Shown piece after piece: positions 41,437-51,263 of a DNA stretch of 51,304 nt. The notes beneath the pieces are model-generated. The model saw only the letters and a list, made by a program, of their open reading frames with translations. It did not search any database and was not told the DNA's origin. Position numbers and translations under genes: made by a program. Source of the DNA: Pseudomonas sp. PA15(2017) (GTDB taxonomy: Bacteria; Pseudomonadota; Gammaproteobacteria; Pseudomonadales; Pseudomonadaceae). Numbering within the stretch: position 1 is the first letter of the stretch; every line of letters begins with the position of its first letter. The stretch lies in assembly GCF_001945395.1 (NCBI RefSeq), contig NZ_MSXV01000060.1, positions 21,506-72,809 on the forward strand, written 5' to 3'.

Positions 41437-44046
41437 TTAGGCTTGAACGACCGGGATGTTCGCGCTGGCCGCGGCTTCGCGGAACTCGGCGATCTGGTCG
41501 AAGCTCAGGTAGCGGTAAACGTCGGCAGCCATGCTGTCGATGTTCTTCGCGTACTCCATGTACTCCTCGACGGTCGGCAGCTTGCCGATGATCGAAGCGA
41601 CAGCGGCCAGTTCGGCCGATGCCAGGTACACGTTGGCGCCATCGCCCAGACGGTTCGGGAAGTTACGCGTCGAGGTCGATACCACGGTGGAGTTCGCCGC
41701 CACACGTGCTTGGTTACCCATGCACAGCGAGCAACCCGGCATTTCCATGCGGGCACCGGCCTTGCCATAGATGCCGTAGTAGCCTTCTTCGGTCAGCTGG
41801 TGAGCGTCCATCTTGGTCGGCGGCGACAGCCACAGACGGGTCGGGATGGAACCCTTGACCTTGTCGAGCAGCTTGCCGGCAGCGCGGAAGTGACCGATGT
41901 TGGTCATGCAGGAACCGATGAACACCTCGTCGATCTTCTCGCCCTGAACGGTCGACAGCAGACGCGCGTCGTCCGGGTCGTTCGGCGCGCAGAGCACAGG
42001 CTCCTTGACGTCGGCCAGGTCGATTTCGATGATTTCGGCGTATTCGGCATCGGCGTCGGCGGACAGCAGTTCCGGATTGGCCAGCCAGGCTTCCATGGCC
42101 TGCGCGCGACGCTCCATGGTGCGTGCATCGCCGTAGCCTTCGCTGATCATCCAGCGCAGCAGGGTGATGTTCGACTTCAGGTACTCGGCGATGGCCTTTT
42201 CCGGCAGCTTGATGGTGCAACCGGCAGCGGAGCGCTCGGCCGAGGCGTCGGAGAGTTCGAACGCCTGCTCGACGGTCAGCTCGTCCAGGCCTTCGATTTC
42301 CAGGATGCGGCCGGAGAAGGCGTTCTTCTTGCCTTTCTTCTCGACGGTCAGCAGGCCCTTCTGGATGGCGTAGTAAGGGATGGCATGAACCAGGTCACGC
42401 AGGGTGATGCCAGGCTGCAGCTTGCCCTTGAAGCGAACCAGGATCGACTCGGGCATGTCCAGCGGCATGACGCCGGTGGCAGCGGCGAAGGCGACCAGGC
42501 CGGAACCGGCCGGGAAGCTGATGCCGATCGGGAAGCGGGTGTGCGAGTCGCCGCCGGTGCCGACGGTGTCGGGCAGCAGCATGCGGTTCAGCCAGCTGTG
42601 GATGATGCCGTCGCCAGGACGCAGGGACACGCCGCCACGGGTGCGGATGAAATCCGGCAGGGTGTGGTGGGTGGTGACGTCGATCGGCTTCGGATAGGCC
42701 GCGGTGTGGCAGAACGACTGCATGACCAGGTCAGCGGAGAAGCCCAGGCACGCCAGGTCTTTCAGCTCGTCGCGGGTCATCGGGCCAGTGGTGTCCTGGG
42801 AGCCGACGGTGGTCATCTTCGGCTCGCAGTAGGTGCCCGGGCGAACGCCTTTGCCTTCCGGCAGGCCACAGGCCTTGCCGACCATCTTCTGCGCCAGGGT
42901 GTAGCCCTTGCCAGTGTCGACCGGCGCTTCCGGCAGTGCGAACAGGTCGGTCGGGCCCATGCCCAACTCGGCACGGGCCTTGTCGGTCAGGCCGCGGCCG
43001 ACGATCAGCGGAATACGGCCGCCAGCGCGAACTTCGTCGAGCAGAACCGGCGTCTTCAGTTCGAAGGTGGTGATGAGCTCGTCGGTGCCGTGCTTGCAGA
43101 CCTTGCCAGCGTGCGGATAGACATCGATCACATCGCCCATTTCGATGTTCGACACGTCGAACTCGATCGGCAGAGCGCCGGCATCTTCCATGGTGTTGTA
43201 GAAGATCGGGGCGATCTTCGAGCCGAAGCAGAAGCCGCCAGCGCGCTTGTTCGGCACATACGGAATGTCGTCGCCAAAGAACCACAGCACCGAGTTGGTG
43301 GCGGATTTACGCGAGGAACCGGTACCGACCACGTCACCGACGTAGGCGACCGGGAAGCCCTTGGCGCGTACTTCTTCGATCTGTTTCAGCGGGCCGATGG
43401 AGCCTGGTTGCTCAGGGATGATGCCGTCGCGGGCCATTTTCAGCATGGCCAGGGCGTGCAGCGGGATATCAGGGCGCGACCAGGCGTCCGGAGCCGGCGA
43501 CAGGTCGTCGGTGTTGGTTTCGCCAGGGACCTTGAACACGGTCAGGCTGTACTTCTCGGCAATCGCCGGACGCTTGGTGAACCACTCACCGGCAGCCCAG
43601 GATTCCAGCACGGCCTTGGCATTGGCGTTGCCAGCCTTGGCCTTTTCGGCCACGTCGTGGAAGGCGTCGAACATCAGCAGGGTGTGCTTGAGCTGTTCGG
43701 CGGCAATGGCGCCCAGTTCGGCGCTATCGAGCAGTTCTACCAGGGTGGCGATGTTGTAGCCGCCCTGCATGGTGCCGAGCAGTTCGGTGGCGCGCTTCTT
43801 GTCGAGCAGCGGGGAAGTGGCTTCACCCGTGGCGATGGCGGACAGGAAACCGGCCTTCACGTAGGCCGCTTCGTCGACGCCTGGCGGCACGCGATTGGTG
43901 ATCAGATCGAGGAGAAATTCTTCTTCGCCGGCCGGCGGATTCTTCAGCAGGTCGACGAGACCGGCAGTTTGTTCGGCGTTTAGCGGCTGGGGCACGATAC
44001 CCTGGGCGGCACGCTCTGCTACGTGTTTGCGGTAGGCTTCAAGCAC
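41437..44046 (-). CDS. acnB: Aconitate hydratase B
   Basis: An 869-residue bifunctional aconitase/2-methylisocitrate dehydratase of the TCA cycle. The GTG start at 44046 gives VLEAYRKHVAERAAQGIVPQPL, the usual AcnB N-terminus, with GAGGGTAA upstream. The HEAT-like N-terminal domain is followed by the catalytic domains. Iron-sulfur ligands are visible as GSCMTN and GCSLCMGNQARV, plus the TVGSQDTTGPMTRDE and GGDSHTRFPIGISFP blocks. The length is close to the 865 residues of E. coli AcnB. It has its own terminator. Confidence 0.96.
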   Translation of the reverse strand: MLEAYRKHVAERAAQGIVPQPLNAEQTAGLVDLLKNPPAGEEEFLLDLITNRVPPGVDEAAYVKAGFLSAIATGEATSPLLDKKRATELLGTMQGGYNIATLVELLDSAELGAIAAEQLKHTLLMFDAFHDVAEKAKAGNANAKAVLESWAAGEWFTKRPAIAEKYSLTVFKVPGETNTDDLSPAPDAWSRPDIPLHALAMLKMARDGIIPEQPGSIGPLKQIEEVRAKGFPVAYVGDVVGTGSSRKSATNSVLWFFGDDIPYVPNKRAGGFCFGSKIAPIFYNTMEDAGALPIEFDVSNIEMGDVIDVYPHAGKVCKHGTDELITTFELKTPVLLDEVRAGGRIPLIVGRGLTDKARAELGMGPTDLFALPEAPVDTGKGYTLAQKMVGKACGLPEGKGVRPGTYCEPKMTTVGSQDTTGPMTRDELKDLACLGFSADLVMQSFCHTAAYPKPIDVTTHHTLPDFIRTRGGVSLRPGDGIIHSWLNRMLLPDTVGTGGDSHTRFPIGISFPAGSGLVAFAAATGVMPLDMPESILVRFKGKLQPGITLRDLVHAIPYYAIQKGLLTVEKKGKKNAFSGRILEIEGLDELTVEQAFELSDASAERSAAGCTIKLPEKAIAEYLKSNITLLRWMISEGYGDARTMERRAQAMEAWLANPELLSADADAEYAEIIEIDLADVKEPVLCAPNDPDDARLLSTVQGEKIDEVFIGSCMTNIGHFRAAGKLLDKVKGSIPTRLWLSPPTKMDAHQLTEEGYYGIYGKAGARMEMPGCSLCMGNQARVAANSTVVSTSTRNFPNRLGDGANVYLASAELAAVASIIGKLPTVEEYMEYAKNIDSMAADVYRYLSFDQIAEFREAAASANIPVVQA

Positions 44047-44442
44047 AGTTATTACCCTCATCAGTGGTCCCAAATGGGAAGTCCGGGACGCATGCAGGAA
44101 TGCATCAAACACATCCGTCGCGCAGCCTCATGGGCTGAGCACGATGGTTTCGATACTTCCATCCGGAAGCTGCTTTCAAAGTTTTACGCCTGCAGAACGG
44201 GGTCTGATGAGGGCTGGCATGGCCTGAGGGTGACCACGCCAACTATCGTGCTGCAGGATCGACTGTGCTCGTGACGCTTTGAAAACAGCTTCCAACGGAC
44301 ATTGGCGCCTTTCGCAAGGCGCACTGATTCTAGCCGAATCTTCGCGTGAAGTTAAGTGAAAGACCCATCGGCCTCTGGGGTGATCCCTATTAGACAAAGG
44401 GCTAAGATGCAGCCTTCATTGTCCGGTGTATCGATTCAACAC
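44047..44442. other. Gap between acnB and the DUF1289 gene
   Basis: A 396-base divergent intergenic region that must hold the promoters of both genes. I see no credible small gene: short frames lack ribosome binding sites. No riboswitch-like or tRNA structure is recognised. Confidence 0.5.
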
Positions 44443-44919
44443 ATGCCCAATCAACCTATCAAGACGCCTTGCATAGGCCTGTGTTCCACGGTTTTCGGAG
44501 ATTCCGTATGCCGTGGCTGCAAGCGCTTCCACCACGAGGTGATCAACTGGAACGGCTACAGCGACGAGGAAAAACAGTCGGTGTGGCTGCGCCTGGAGAT
44601 GCTGCTGGTGCAGGTGATGACCGCCAAGCTGGAGGTGTTCGACGAGGCGCTGCTGCTCAAGCAGCTGCAACAGCGGCAGATTCGCTTCGTTGCCCAGCAG
44701 TCGGCGTACTGCTGGGCCTATCAGCTACTGGCACGCGGCTCGCGGGTGATTTCCCAGCTCGAGGCATACGGCATCGTGTTGCTACCCGAGTTTCGTGATT
44801 GGGAACTGCCCGATCTGCGTGACGCCATCGACCGCGAGTTCTTCCTGCTGTCCGAGGCGCACTTCGAGCGCTATATCGCACCACGCTTTCTCAAGGAAGG
44901 CATGGAGCTGCGCGTCTGA
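44443..44919 (+). CDS. DUF1289 domain protein
   Basis: A 158-residue cytoplasmic protein. The N-terminal DUF1289 zinc-ribbon-like segment has CIGLCSTVFGDSVCRGC (four cysteines), then W of the HEVINWN block. The rest is helical and Leu/Gln-rich. The function of the family is unknown. The start at 44443 gives MPNQPIKTPC, normal for the family; the frame opens further upstream without support. A bidirectional terminator follows. Confidence 0.85.
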   Translation: MPNQPIKTPCIGLCSTVFGDSVCRGCKRFHHEVINWNGYSDEEKQSVWLRLEMLLVQVMTAKLEVFDEALLLKQLQQRQIRFVAQQSAYCWAYQLLARGSRVISQLEAYGIVLLPEFRDWELPDLRDAIDREFFLLSEAHFERYIAPRFLKEGMELRV

Positions 44920-44944
44920 CGGGGCGCGAGTAGGCCTCATTGAT

Positions 44945-44980
44945 GCAAGAAGCCCGGCACTTGGCCGGGCTTCTTCTTGC
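44945..44980. terminator. Bidirectional terminator between DUF1289 and ppnP genes
   Basis: A 12-bp stem aagaagcccggc / gccgggcttctt with the loop acttg lies between two convergent genes. Confidence 0.8.
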
Positions 44981-44991
44981 TGCAGGATTTC

Positions 44992-45273
44992 TCAGCGGTA
45001 TTCGCACAGGTACGCGGTGTCCTGTTCGACCTTGAGTTGGAACTTGCTGTCGGCCGGCACGGTGAAACGGCTGCCGGCGGTGAAGGTTTCCCAGTTGTCG
45101 CTACCCGGCAGCTTGACGGTCAGGGCGCCGGCGATCACGTGCATGATCTCCAGCTGGCCGGTGCCGAATTCGTATTCGCCTGCCGCCATCACGCCAAGGG
45201 TGGCCGGGCCTTCTGCCATGCCGAACGCGATGGATTTGACGGTGCCGTCGAAATACTCGTTGACCTTGAACAT
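44992..45273 (-). CDS. ppnP: Pyrimidine/purine nucleoside phosphorylase
   Basis: A 93-residue cupin-fold enzyme (DUF1255, YaiE/PpnP) that phosphorolyses nucleosides to base and ribose-1-phosphate. Blocks are FKVNEYFDGTVKSIAF, GVMAAGEYEFGTGQLEIM and FTVPADSKFQLKV. The start at 45273 is chosen because ACGAGG lies six bases upstream; the earlier ATG at 45279 is too close to it. Confidence 0.92.
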   Translation of the reverse strand: MFKVNEYFDGTVKSIAFGMAEGPATLGVMAAGEYEFGTGQLEIMHVIAGALTVKLPGSDNWETFTAGSRFTVPADSKFQLKVEQDTAYLCEYR

Positions 45274-45334
45274 GTGCATCCTCGTGAGCGGCAGAATAAA
45301 GGGCTGGCAAGTATGCCCAAGGCGTTGGGCGGCG

Positions 45335-45898
45335 TCACGTATTGCGCGTGCCGCTTCGCTCGGTCATCACCAGGGGCAGCAGGCGAGCGGTATTGCGCGC
45401 GTCGTTCAGGGCGCGGTGCTGCTGGCCGCTGAAGTTGAAACCGGCCAGTTGTAGCGCGGCGTTTAGGCCAACGGGGCGAGGTAGTTGCCGCTCCTCGGTG
45501 AAGCGACGCTTGAGGTTGAGATGGGGCAGCGCCTGCAGGTGGCTGGCGAGGTCATGGCGCGCCCAGTCCTGTTCGAGCTGCTGGCGATCGTAGTCTCCCC
45601 AACTGCACCAGCCCTGCAGGCGCGGGTGATGGGGCTGCAGCCAGCGCTCGAATTGCGGCCACAGCACCGGCAACGTGGCGGCGCCATCCACTTCGGCCTG
45701 GCTGATGTGGGTCAGTTGCCTGCAGAAGCGGGTGAGCAGGGGGCGGCGCATGGGACGTACGAAGCGCTGGAAATGATCCATTTCGTGGCCGCTGGCGTTG
45801 ACCAGGCTGGCACCGATCTCAATGACCTCCATATGCTCAACCGGCCAACCGCCTTCTTCGGTGGTGGCTTCCAGGTCGATGACCAGCCAATACCCCAT
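45335..45898 (-). CDS. DEDD-family 3'-5' exonuclease (KapD/Eri-1-like)
   Basis: A 187-residue RNase T/DnaQ-type exonuclease. ExoI motif VIDLEATTEEGG (DxE), ExoII in WCSWGDYDRQQ, ExoIII HRALNDARNTARL (HxAxxDA). The invariant acidic residues and His for two-metal catalysis are present. AAGGAG precedes the start. The substrate is unknown; relatives trim RNA ends. Confidence 0.85.
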   Translation of the reverse strand: MGYWLVIDLEATTEEGGWPVEHMEVIEIGASLVNASGHEMDHFQRFVRPMRRPLLTRFCRQLTHISQAEVDGAATLPVLWPQFERWLQPHHPRLQGWCSWGDYDRQQLEQDWARHDLASHLQALPHLNLKRRFTEERQLPRPVGLNAALQLAGFNFSGQQHRALNDARNTARLLPLVMTERSGTRNT

Positions 45899-46066
45899 TG
45901 CCTCTCCTTGTCTGCCGTCAGGCTCGCTCAGTGCTCAGACCGACGAGTGGTGCGATTCGTGCCATATACGAAATGCCATCATGGACATTGTGTCTTTGCG
46001 GCGCTGGCTATACTTGCGTACGCAAGATCGTGGTTCTCCATTTCCGCGTGATAGGTGAATGTGTTC

Positions 46067-48280
46067 ATGGATGATTCCGTGGTGTTTTCAGATGACGAGC
46101 CGGTAGGCGAAAGCAGCCATCCGGCGTGGCGCATCCTGACCGTTGACGATGATCCTGACTTCCAGCGCGCAACCGCTTTTGCTATCAGCGAGATGGACAT
46201 CCTCGGCCGGCGTGTCGAGATCCAGCAGGCGTTCAGCAACCGTGAGGCCGCCATGTTGCTGGCCGAGCAGCAGGATTTCGCCCTGGTGCTGCTCGATGTG
46301 GTGATGGAAACCGAAGACGCCGGCCTGCGCCTGGTCAAGACCCTGCGCGAAGTCATCGGCAACGCCGAGATTCGTATCGTGCTGCTGACCGGCGAGCCGG
46401 GCATGGCGCCGGTGCAGAACGTGATGCGCGACTACGACATCAATGACTACTGGTCCAAGAGCGAGCTCAGCGCCGAACGCCTGCGCACCGTGCTCACCGC
46501 CGGGCTGCGCAGCTACTCGCAACTCAGGGCCACTGCGCGGGCCCGCCGCGGCCTGCAGATGATCGTCGAATCCAGCAACGCGCTGTTCTGCTCGAAGAAC
46601 ACCCGTGAGCTGTCGGCCAAGATTCTTTCCGAAATCGCCTCGCTGCTCGATCTGCAGGCCGAGGGCATCGTCTGCGTCAAGGCCCACGACGCCAGCCCCG
46701 GTGAGCTGCCCGATGCCTATGTGATCAGTGCCAGTGGTCGCTTCTACGGCTCCATCGACGGTAACCTCAATGGCCTCGGCGACGACGCAGTGGCCAGCGC
46801 GCTGCGCTGCTCCCTGCAAAAACAGGCCACGCTGCGTTTCGATGATTGCACGGTGCTGTTCTTCCCGCGCTTTCAGGCGGGTGCGGATTACGCCTGCTAC
46901 GTGGCCACCGAGCGCACCCTGGACGACACCGAGCTGGAACTGCTCGAAGTGTTCAGCGCCAGCATCAGCCGAGGGCTCTACAACGTGGCGCTGTTCAGCC
47001 GTCTCGAGGAGATGGCCTACCAAGACGATTTACTGAAGATCCCCAACCGCAACGCGCTGATCCGCATGCTCGACATGACCCTGAGCAGCCCGAACAAGAA
47101 CGAGCGGGTGCTGGTGCTGCTCGATATCGACAACTTCTCCGGCGCCAACACCGCCTTCGGTACCGGCTACGGGGATTTCATCCTCGGCTTGGTGGCCAAC
47201 CGCCTGCGCGATGCGTTCGACGGCAATGTGCTGATCGCCCGCGTGCGCGATGACCTGTTCGCCGTGCTGGGCCCGGAGGATCAGGTGCGTGCCGAGGATA
47301 TCGTGGCGTTGTTCCGACGCCCCAACCGGCCTTACGAACTGGGCCAGGTGCACAGCCTGAGCAGTGTCACCCTGTATCTGCGCGATTTCGAAGACACCGC
47401 CAGCGTTGCCTTGCAGGATGCGCGGCTGACTCTCAAACAGGCCAAGCAGCTGGGCCACGACCAGCATGTGGTGCACGATCGCCAACTGCAGAGCGCCCAT
47501 GCCGAGTCGTTCCGGCTGCTGCTGGCGTTGCGCGACGCGGTGGCCAGCGACCTGATCAGCATCGAACTGCAACCCCAGTTGGACCTGCGCACTGGTGTGG
47601 TCACCGGCGTCGAGGCTTTGGCCCGCTGGTACCAGGCCGACGGCAAGGCCATCCCGCCGCTCGAGTTCATTCCACTGGCCGAAGCCACTGGCTACATCCT
47701 GCCGCTGGGCGACCTGCTCATGCGCCTGGCCTTGCAGGCGGCCCGACGTCTGGCCGAAGCCGGCTATCGCGACATCCGCGTGGCGATCAACGTATCGGCG
47801 ACTCAACTGCTGCAGCGCGATTTCATCGAGCGGTTCACCCTGCACCTGGAGGCGGCTGGCGTGAGCGCGGCGCAGGTCGAGCTGGAAATCACCGAGTCGG
47901 TGGCCATGCGTTCGTTCGAGCAGGTTTGCGAGCAACTGCTGGCACTGCGTGCCATAGGGGTCAAGGTGGCGATCGACGACTTCGGCACCGGCTTTTCTTC
48001 GCTCAGCTACCTGCGCCAGCTGCCGGCGGATCGCTTGAAGATCGACCGCAGCTTCGTCGAGGAACTGCGTGCCGAAGACGATGGCCAGGCGATCGCTGAA
48101 GCGATCATCCAGATTGCCCGACGGGTCGGCATGACGGTAATTGCCGAGGGGGTAGAAAACCAGCAGCAGGCCGAATGGCTGAAGCGCCATGATTGCCTGG
48201 AGGCCCAGGGCTATCTTTACGCCAGGCCGATGCCGCTGGAGCGGCTGTTGGGCTGGCTGGGCGAGCGTTCGCAGCGGTGA
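46067..48280 (+). CDS. Response regulator with DUF3369, degenerate GGDEF and EAL domains
   Basis: A 737-residue c-di-GMP signalling protein. It has a receiver domain with acidic pocket VDDDPD, phosphoacceptor Asp in VLLDVV and Lys in YWSKSEL (about residues 20-145), then a DUF3369 sensory domain (to about 320). The GGDEF domain has the signature degraded to GYGDF, so diguanylate cyclase activity is unlikely. The EAL domain has VEALARW, NVSATQ, EITES, IDDFGTGFSS, KIDRS and EGVE all present, so phosphodiesterase activity is expected. The ATG at 46067 has AGGTGA upstream; a GTG at 46055 is possible. It overlaps the kinase gene by one base. Confidence 0.92.
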   Translation: MDDSVVFSDDEPVGESSHPAWRILTVDDDPDFQRATAFAISEMDILGRRVEIQQAFSNREAAMLLAEQQDFALVLLDVVMETEDAGLRLVKTLREVIGNAEIRIVLLTGEPGMAPVQNVMRDYDINDYWSKSELSAERLRTVLTAGLRSYSQLRATARARRGLQMIVESSNALFCSKNTRELSAKILSEIASLLDLQAEGIVCVKAHDASPGELPDAYVISASGRFYGSIDGNLNGLGDDAVASALRCSLQKQATLRFDDCTVLFFPRFQAGADYACYVATERTLDDTELELLEVFSASISRGLYNVALFSRLEEMAYQDDLLKIPNRNALIRMLDMTLSSPNKNERVLVLLDIDNFSGANTAFGTGYGDFILGLVANRLRDAFDGNVLIARVRDDLFAVLGPEDQVRAEDIVALFRRPNRPYELGQVHSLSSVTLYLRDFEDTASVALQDARLTLKQAKQLGHDQHVVHDRQLQSAHAESFRLLLALRDAVASDLISIELQPQLDLRTGVVTGVEALARWYQADGKAIPPLEFIPLAEATGYILPLGDLLMRLALQAARRLAEAGYRDIRVAINVSATQLLQRDFIERFTLHLEAAGVSAAQVELEITESVAMRSFEQVCEQLLALRAIGVKVAIDDFGTGFSSLSYLRQLPADRLKIDRSFVEELRAEDDGQAIAEAIIQIARRVGMTVIAEGVENQQQAEWLKRHDCLEAQGYLYARPMPLERLLGWLGERSQR

Positions 48281-50187
48281 TGGGCCGCCGCATCGCCGGC
48301 TGGCGCGCGGCACTTTCCAGGCCGCTGCCGCGTAACCTGCTGGTGCTGTTGCTGCCGTGGTCGCTGCTGATCGTCGTGCTCAGCCTGTTGCTCTACGACC
48401 GCATGCTCAATGACCGGCTGGAACCGCTGCTCGAGGCGCAGACCGACAGCCTGAACGAGGGCGTGGCGGTTCTCGAGAGGCATCTGTCGAGCTTGCGCGG
48501 TGATTTGCAGTTCCTCAGTCAGCAGCCCCTGCTGAACAGGGCCGTGAGGTATGCCTCCGATGATAGCTACGCTGCATTGAGTGAGCTATTCGCCGAGTTT
48601 TCAGATAGCCGTGGCAACTACCAACATATTCGCTGGCTCGATGAAAGCGGAATGGAGCGAGTACGCATCGACAACGTGTCGGGAAAGGCGCGCCAGGTCG
48701 AGGTGGCGGACTTGCAGAATGACTCGGCTGCCTATTACTTCGTGGAAACCATGCATCTCTACAAAGGCGAGTCGTATCTGTCGCGTTTCGACCTGGAGCG
48801 TCGTTATCGGCCTGACGGTTCCATCGAGTCCCTGGTACCGATCCTGCGCGCGGCGGTGCCGGTGTTCAGCGAGCGTGGTGAGCGGCGTGGCATCCTGATC
48901 CTCGATTATCGCGCCGAACGAATGCTGGAGCGTTTGCGCGAAACATCCGTGGCCTACGGCGGTTCGCTGCAACTGCTCGATCACGAAGGCTACTGGATGC
49001 TGGGCGAGAGCCCGGAGCACGATTGGGGCTTTCTGCTGGGCAAGCCGGATCTGACCCTGGCCAGCCACCAACCCGCGAGCTGGCGACGCTTGCAGAACGA
49101 ACCGCGTGGCTCGTTCATCGATGCGGCAGGCTTCTGGGCCTACAGCCATTTCCGGCCGAGTGATGCCGCTTCGGCAACGTCCAATGTTGCCGACCGCTGG
49201 CTCCTGCTATCTCATCTGCCTGCGGGCAACCTGAGCAAGGTGCGCTGGGACGTGGCGTGGCGTGTTTTGCTGTTTTTCAGCGTTCTACAAGGCTTGGGTA
49301 TTCTGATCAGCGTGCGCCGCGCGATCGATGAGGCCCAGCGGCTGCGCGCCGAGCATGGTCTGCATGTGAGCAGCCGTGCGCTGGCCACCAGTAACGAGCA
49401 ACTGCAGCGTACCGTCGAGCAACTGCAGCGCACGCGCCGCGCCTTGTTGCAGGCTGAAAAGCTGTCGTCTCTGGGCACGATGGTCGCCGGTGTCGCCCAT
49501 GAGTTGAATACGCCAATTGGCGCCGCCAGCGTGGCGGCGTCCACTCTGGAGCGAGCCAGCCAGGAGTTTCAGGCGGCGATGCGTGAAGGCCTGAAGCGCA
49601 CCACCCTGGAGCGTTTCGTGCGGCGTACCGACGATGGCCTGAGCATCATTCTGATCAGCCTGGAGCGGATGTCGCAGCTGACCCGTGCCTTCAAACAGTT
49701 GGCTACCGACCGGGCCAGTACGGAGCGGCGTCGCTTCGACCTGCGCGAGCTGGTGGATGAGGTGGTATTGCTGCTGCAACCGAAGTTACGTCAGAACGAC
49801 CACCAGATCGCGGTGGAGGTTGCTCCGGATACAGTGCTGGACAGCTACCCGGGCCCCCTTGGGCAAGTGCTGCAGAATCTCGTCGACAATGCGCTGGTTC
49901 ATGCCTTCGACCCTGGCGTGAAAGGCTTGGTCACCGTGCGTGGTCAGGTCGATGAGGCGCGAGGGCAGTGCATCATCGAGATCATCGACGACGGCCGGGG
50001 TATGGACGTGGAGCTGCTGGGAAAGATATTCGACCCGTTCTTCACCACTCGGCGTGGCCAGGGCGGTACCGGCCTGGGCCTGCATATCACCCACCAACTG
50101 GCGGTGGATGTGCTCGGCGCCGAACTGGAAGTCGACAGTGCGCCGGGAGAGGGATCGCGCTTCAGCATCCGCTTCGACCTCAACTGA
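48280..50187 (+). CDS. Membrane sensor histidine kinase, partner of the EAL regulator
   Basis: A 635-residue kinase. N-terminal transmembrane helix (LLVLLLPWSLLIVVLSLLLYD), a periplasmic dCache-like sensor of about 270 residues, a second helix (VLLFFSVLQGLGILI), a coiled coil, then HisKA with GVAHELNTPIG and HATPase with LVDNALVHA, DDGRGMD, FDPFFTTRRGQGGTGLGL. The ATG overlaps the regulator stop (TGATG), showing coupled translation. It probably phosphorylates the upstream receiver domain and so gates c-di-GMP breakdown in response to an external ligand that cannot be named here. Confidence 0.9.
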   Translation: MGRRIAGWRAALSRPLPRNLLVLLLPWSLLIVVLSLLLYDRMLNDRLEPLLEAQTDSLNEGVAVLERHLSSLRGDLQFLSQQPLLNRAVRYASDDSYAALSELFAEFSDSRGNYQHIRWLDESGMERVRIDNVSGKARQVEVADLQNDSAAYYFVETMHLYKGESYLSRFDLERRYRPDGSIESLVPILRAAVPVFSERGERRGILILDYRAERMLERLRETSVAYGGSLQLLDHEGYWMLGESPEHDWGFLLGKPDLTLASHQPASWRRLQNEPRGSFIDAAGFWAYSHFRPSDAASATSNVADRWLLLSHLPAGNLSKVRWDVAWRVLLFFSVLQGLGILISVRRAIDEAQRLRAEHGLHVSSRALATSNEQLQRTVEQLQRTRRALLQAEKLSSLGTMVAGVAHELNTPIGAASVAASTLERASQEFQAAMREGLKRTTLERFVRRTDDGLSIILISLERMSQLTRAFKQLATDRASTERRRFDLRELVDEVVLLLQPKLRQNDHQIAVEVAPDTVLDSYPGPLGQVLQNLVDNALVHAFDPGVKGLVTVRGQVDEARGQCIIEIIDDGRGMDVELLGKIFDPFFTTRRGQGGTGLGLHITHQLAVDVLGAELEVDSAPGEGSRFSIRFDLN

Positions 50188-50267
50188 CCGAGGGGGCTGC
50201 CGGACGATGGACCGGCAGGCTAGAATCGCCGCCGTTTGCTGCATGCTCCTTGTTCGAGGTCCGTTCC

Positions 50268-50528
50268 ATGCAATGCCGTCCTGGTTGTGGCGCCTGCTGC
50301 ATCTCACCGTCGATCAGCTCCTTCGTCCCCGGTATGCCCAATGGCAAGGCTGCTGGGGAGCGCTGCGTGAATCTGGCCGAGGACAACCGTTGTGCGATCT
50401 TCGGGCGCGAGGATCGACCCGCCGTGTGCGCCGCATTTTCAGCGGATTTCGCTGTCTGCGGTAATAGCCGTGAAGAAGCCATCCGCCTGCTGGCCTGGCT
50501 GGAGGGTGCCACGGCAACGGCTGTCTGA
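50268..50528 (+). CDS. YkgJ-family cysteine-cluster protein
   Basis: An 86-residue protein with the N-terminal MQCRPGCGACC cluster and further cysteines (RCVNL, RCAIF, VCAAF) matching the YkgJ family, which is thought to bind zinc or an iron-sulfur cluster. The function is not known. The start at 50268 is set by the CxxxCGxCC motif. Confidence 0.87.
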   Translation: MQCRPGCGACCISPSISSFVPGMPNGKAAGERCVNLAEDNRCAIFGREDRPAVCAAFSADFAVCGNSREEAIRLLAWLEGATATAV

Positions 50529-50557
50529 TGCTCTACAAGCAAACTCCGGAGAATAAA

Positions 50558-51157
50558 ATGTCGTTGACCCGTTTGTTGCTAGCAAGTACGGCGGTGTGCA
50601 TCGCCTCTGCCGCCCATGCCGAGGACTGGCGCCTGGCCAAGGACGAGGAGGGCATCAAGGTTTACCTCAGCGAGGTGGCCGGCTCTCCCTACAAGGCTTA
50701 CCGCGGCGTAACCCTGATCAAGACCGACGTGGCCAAGCTCAGAGCGATGCAGGAGGACGTGGTGGCTTCCTGTACCTGGATTCACGAGTGCCAGGAGCAG
50801 CGGTTGCTCAAGCACGAAGGTGACAAGAGCTGGACTTACACCCGCTTCAACACGCCATGGCCGGTGACGCCTCGGGATTCGATCATCGAGGTCACCACCG
50901 AGCAGGGCGCCGATGGCAGCGTCACCCGCACCCTTCACGGCATGCCTGATTATCGCCCTGAGGAAAAGGGCTACGTACGCGTGGCCAGTGTCGAAGGCCA
51001 CTGGACGATGACGCCCAAGCCCGACGGCATGGTCGAAGTGGTGTACGAAGCGCACACCGATCCAGGTGGCAGCGTGCCCTCGTGGCTGTCCAACAAGTTC
51101 GTGGTGGAGGCGCCCTTCAATACCCTCAAGGGCATGCGCGAAACGGCCCAGCAGTAA
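50558..51157 (+). CDS. Periplasmic START-domain (lipid-transfer-fold) protein
   Basis: A 199-residue protein with signal peptide MSLTRLLLASTAVCIASAAHA followed by a START/Bet v 1-like domain (EGIKVYLSEVAGSPYKAYRGV, DSIIEVTTEQGADGSV, YEAHTDPGGSVPSWLSNKFVVEAPFNTLKGMRE). Such bacterial proteins bind hydrophobic ligands; the specific ligand is unknown. The start at 50558 with GGAG upstream is preferred to 50528, because the signal peptide begins there. Confidence 0.85.
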   Translation: MSLTRLLLASTAVCIASAAHAEDWRLAKDEEGIKVYLSEVAGSPYKAYRGVTLIKTDVAKLRAMQEDVVASCTWIHECQEQRLLKHEGDKSWTYTRFNTPWPVTPRDSIIEVTTEQGADGSVTRTLHGMPDYRPEEKGYVRVASVEGHWTMTPKPDGMVEVVYEAHTDPGGSVPSWLSNKFVVEAPFNTLKGMRETAQQ

Positions 51158-51230
51158 TTTCCCAGGCCATAAAAAACCCGCCATATCAGAGCGTGTGAAA
51201 ACTCGCTGATGCAGGTAGTGATCCCATCAG

Positions 51231-51263
51231 ACGCCCCGACATTGTTCGGGGCGTTTGCTTTTG
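51231..51263 (+). terminator. Rho-independent terminator downstream of the START-domain gene
   Basis: The stem acgccccga / tcggggcgt with a short loop is followed by ttgctttt on the plus strand. Confidence 0.75.
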
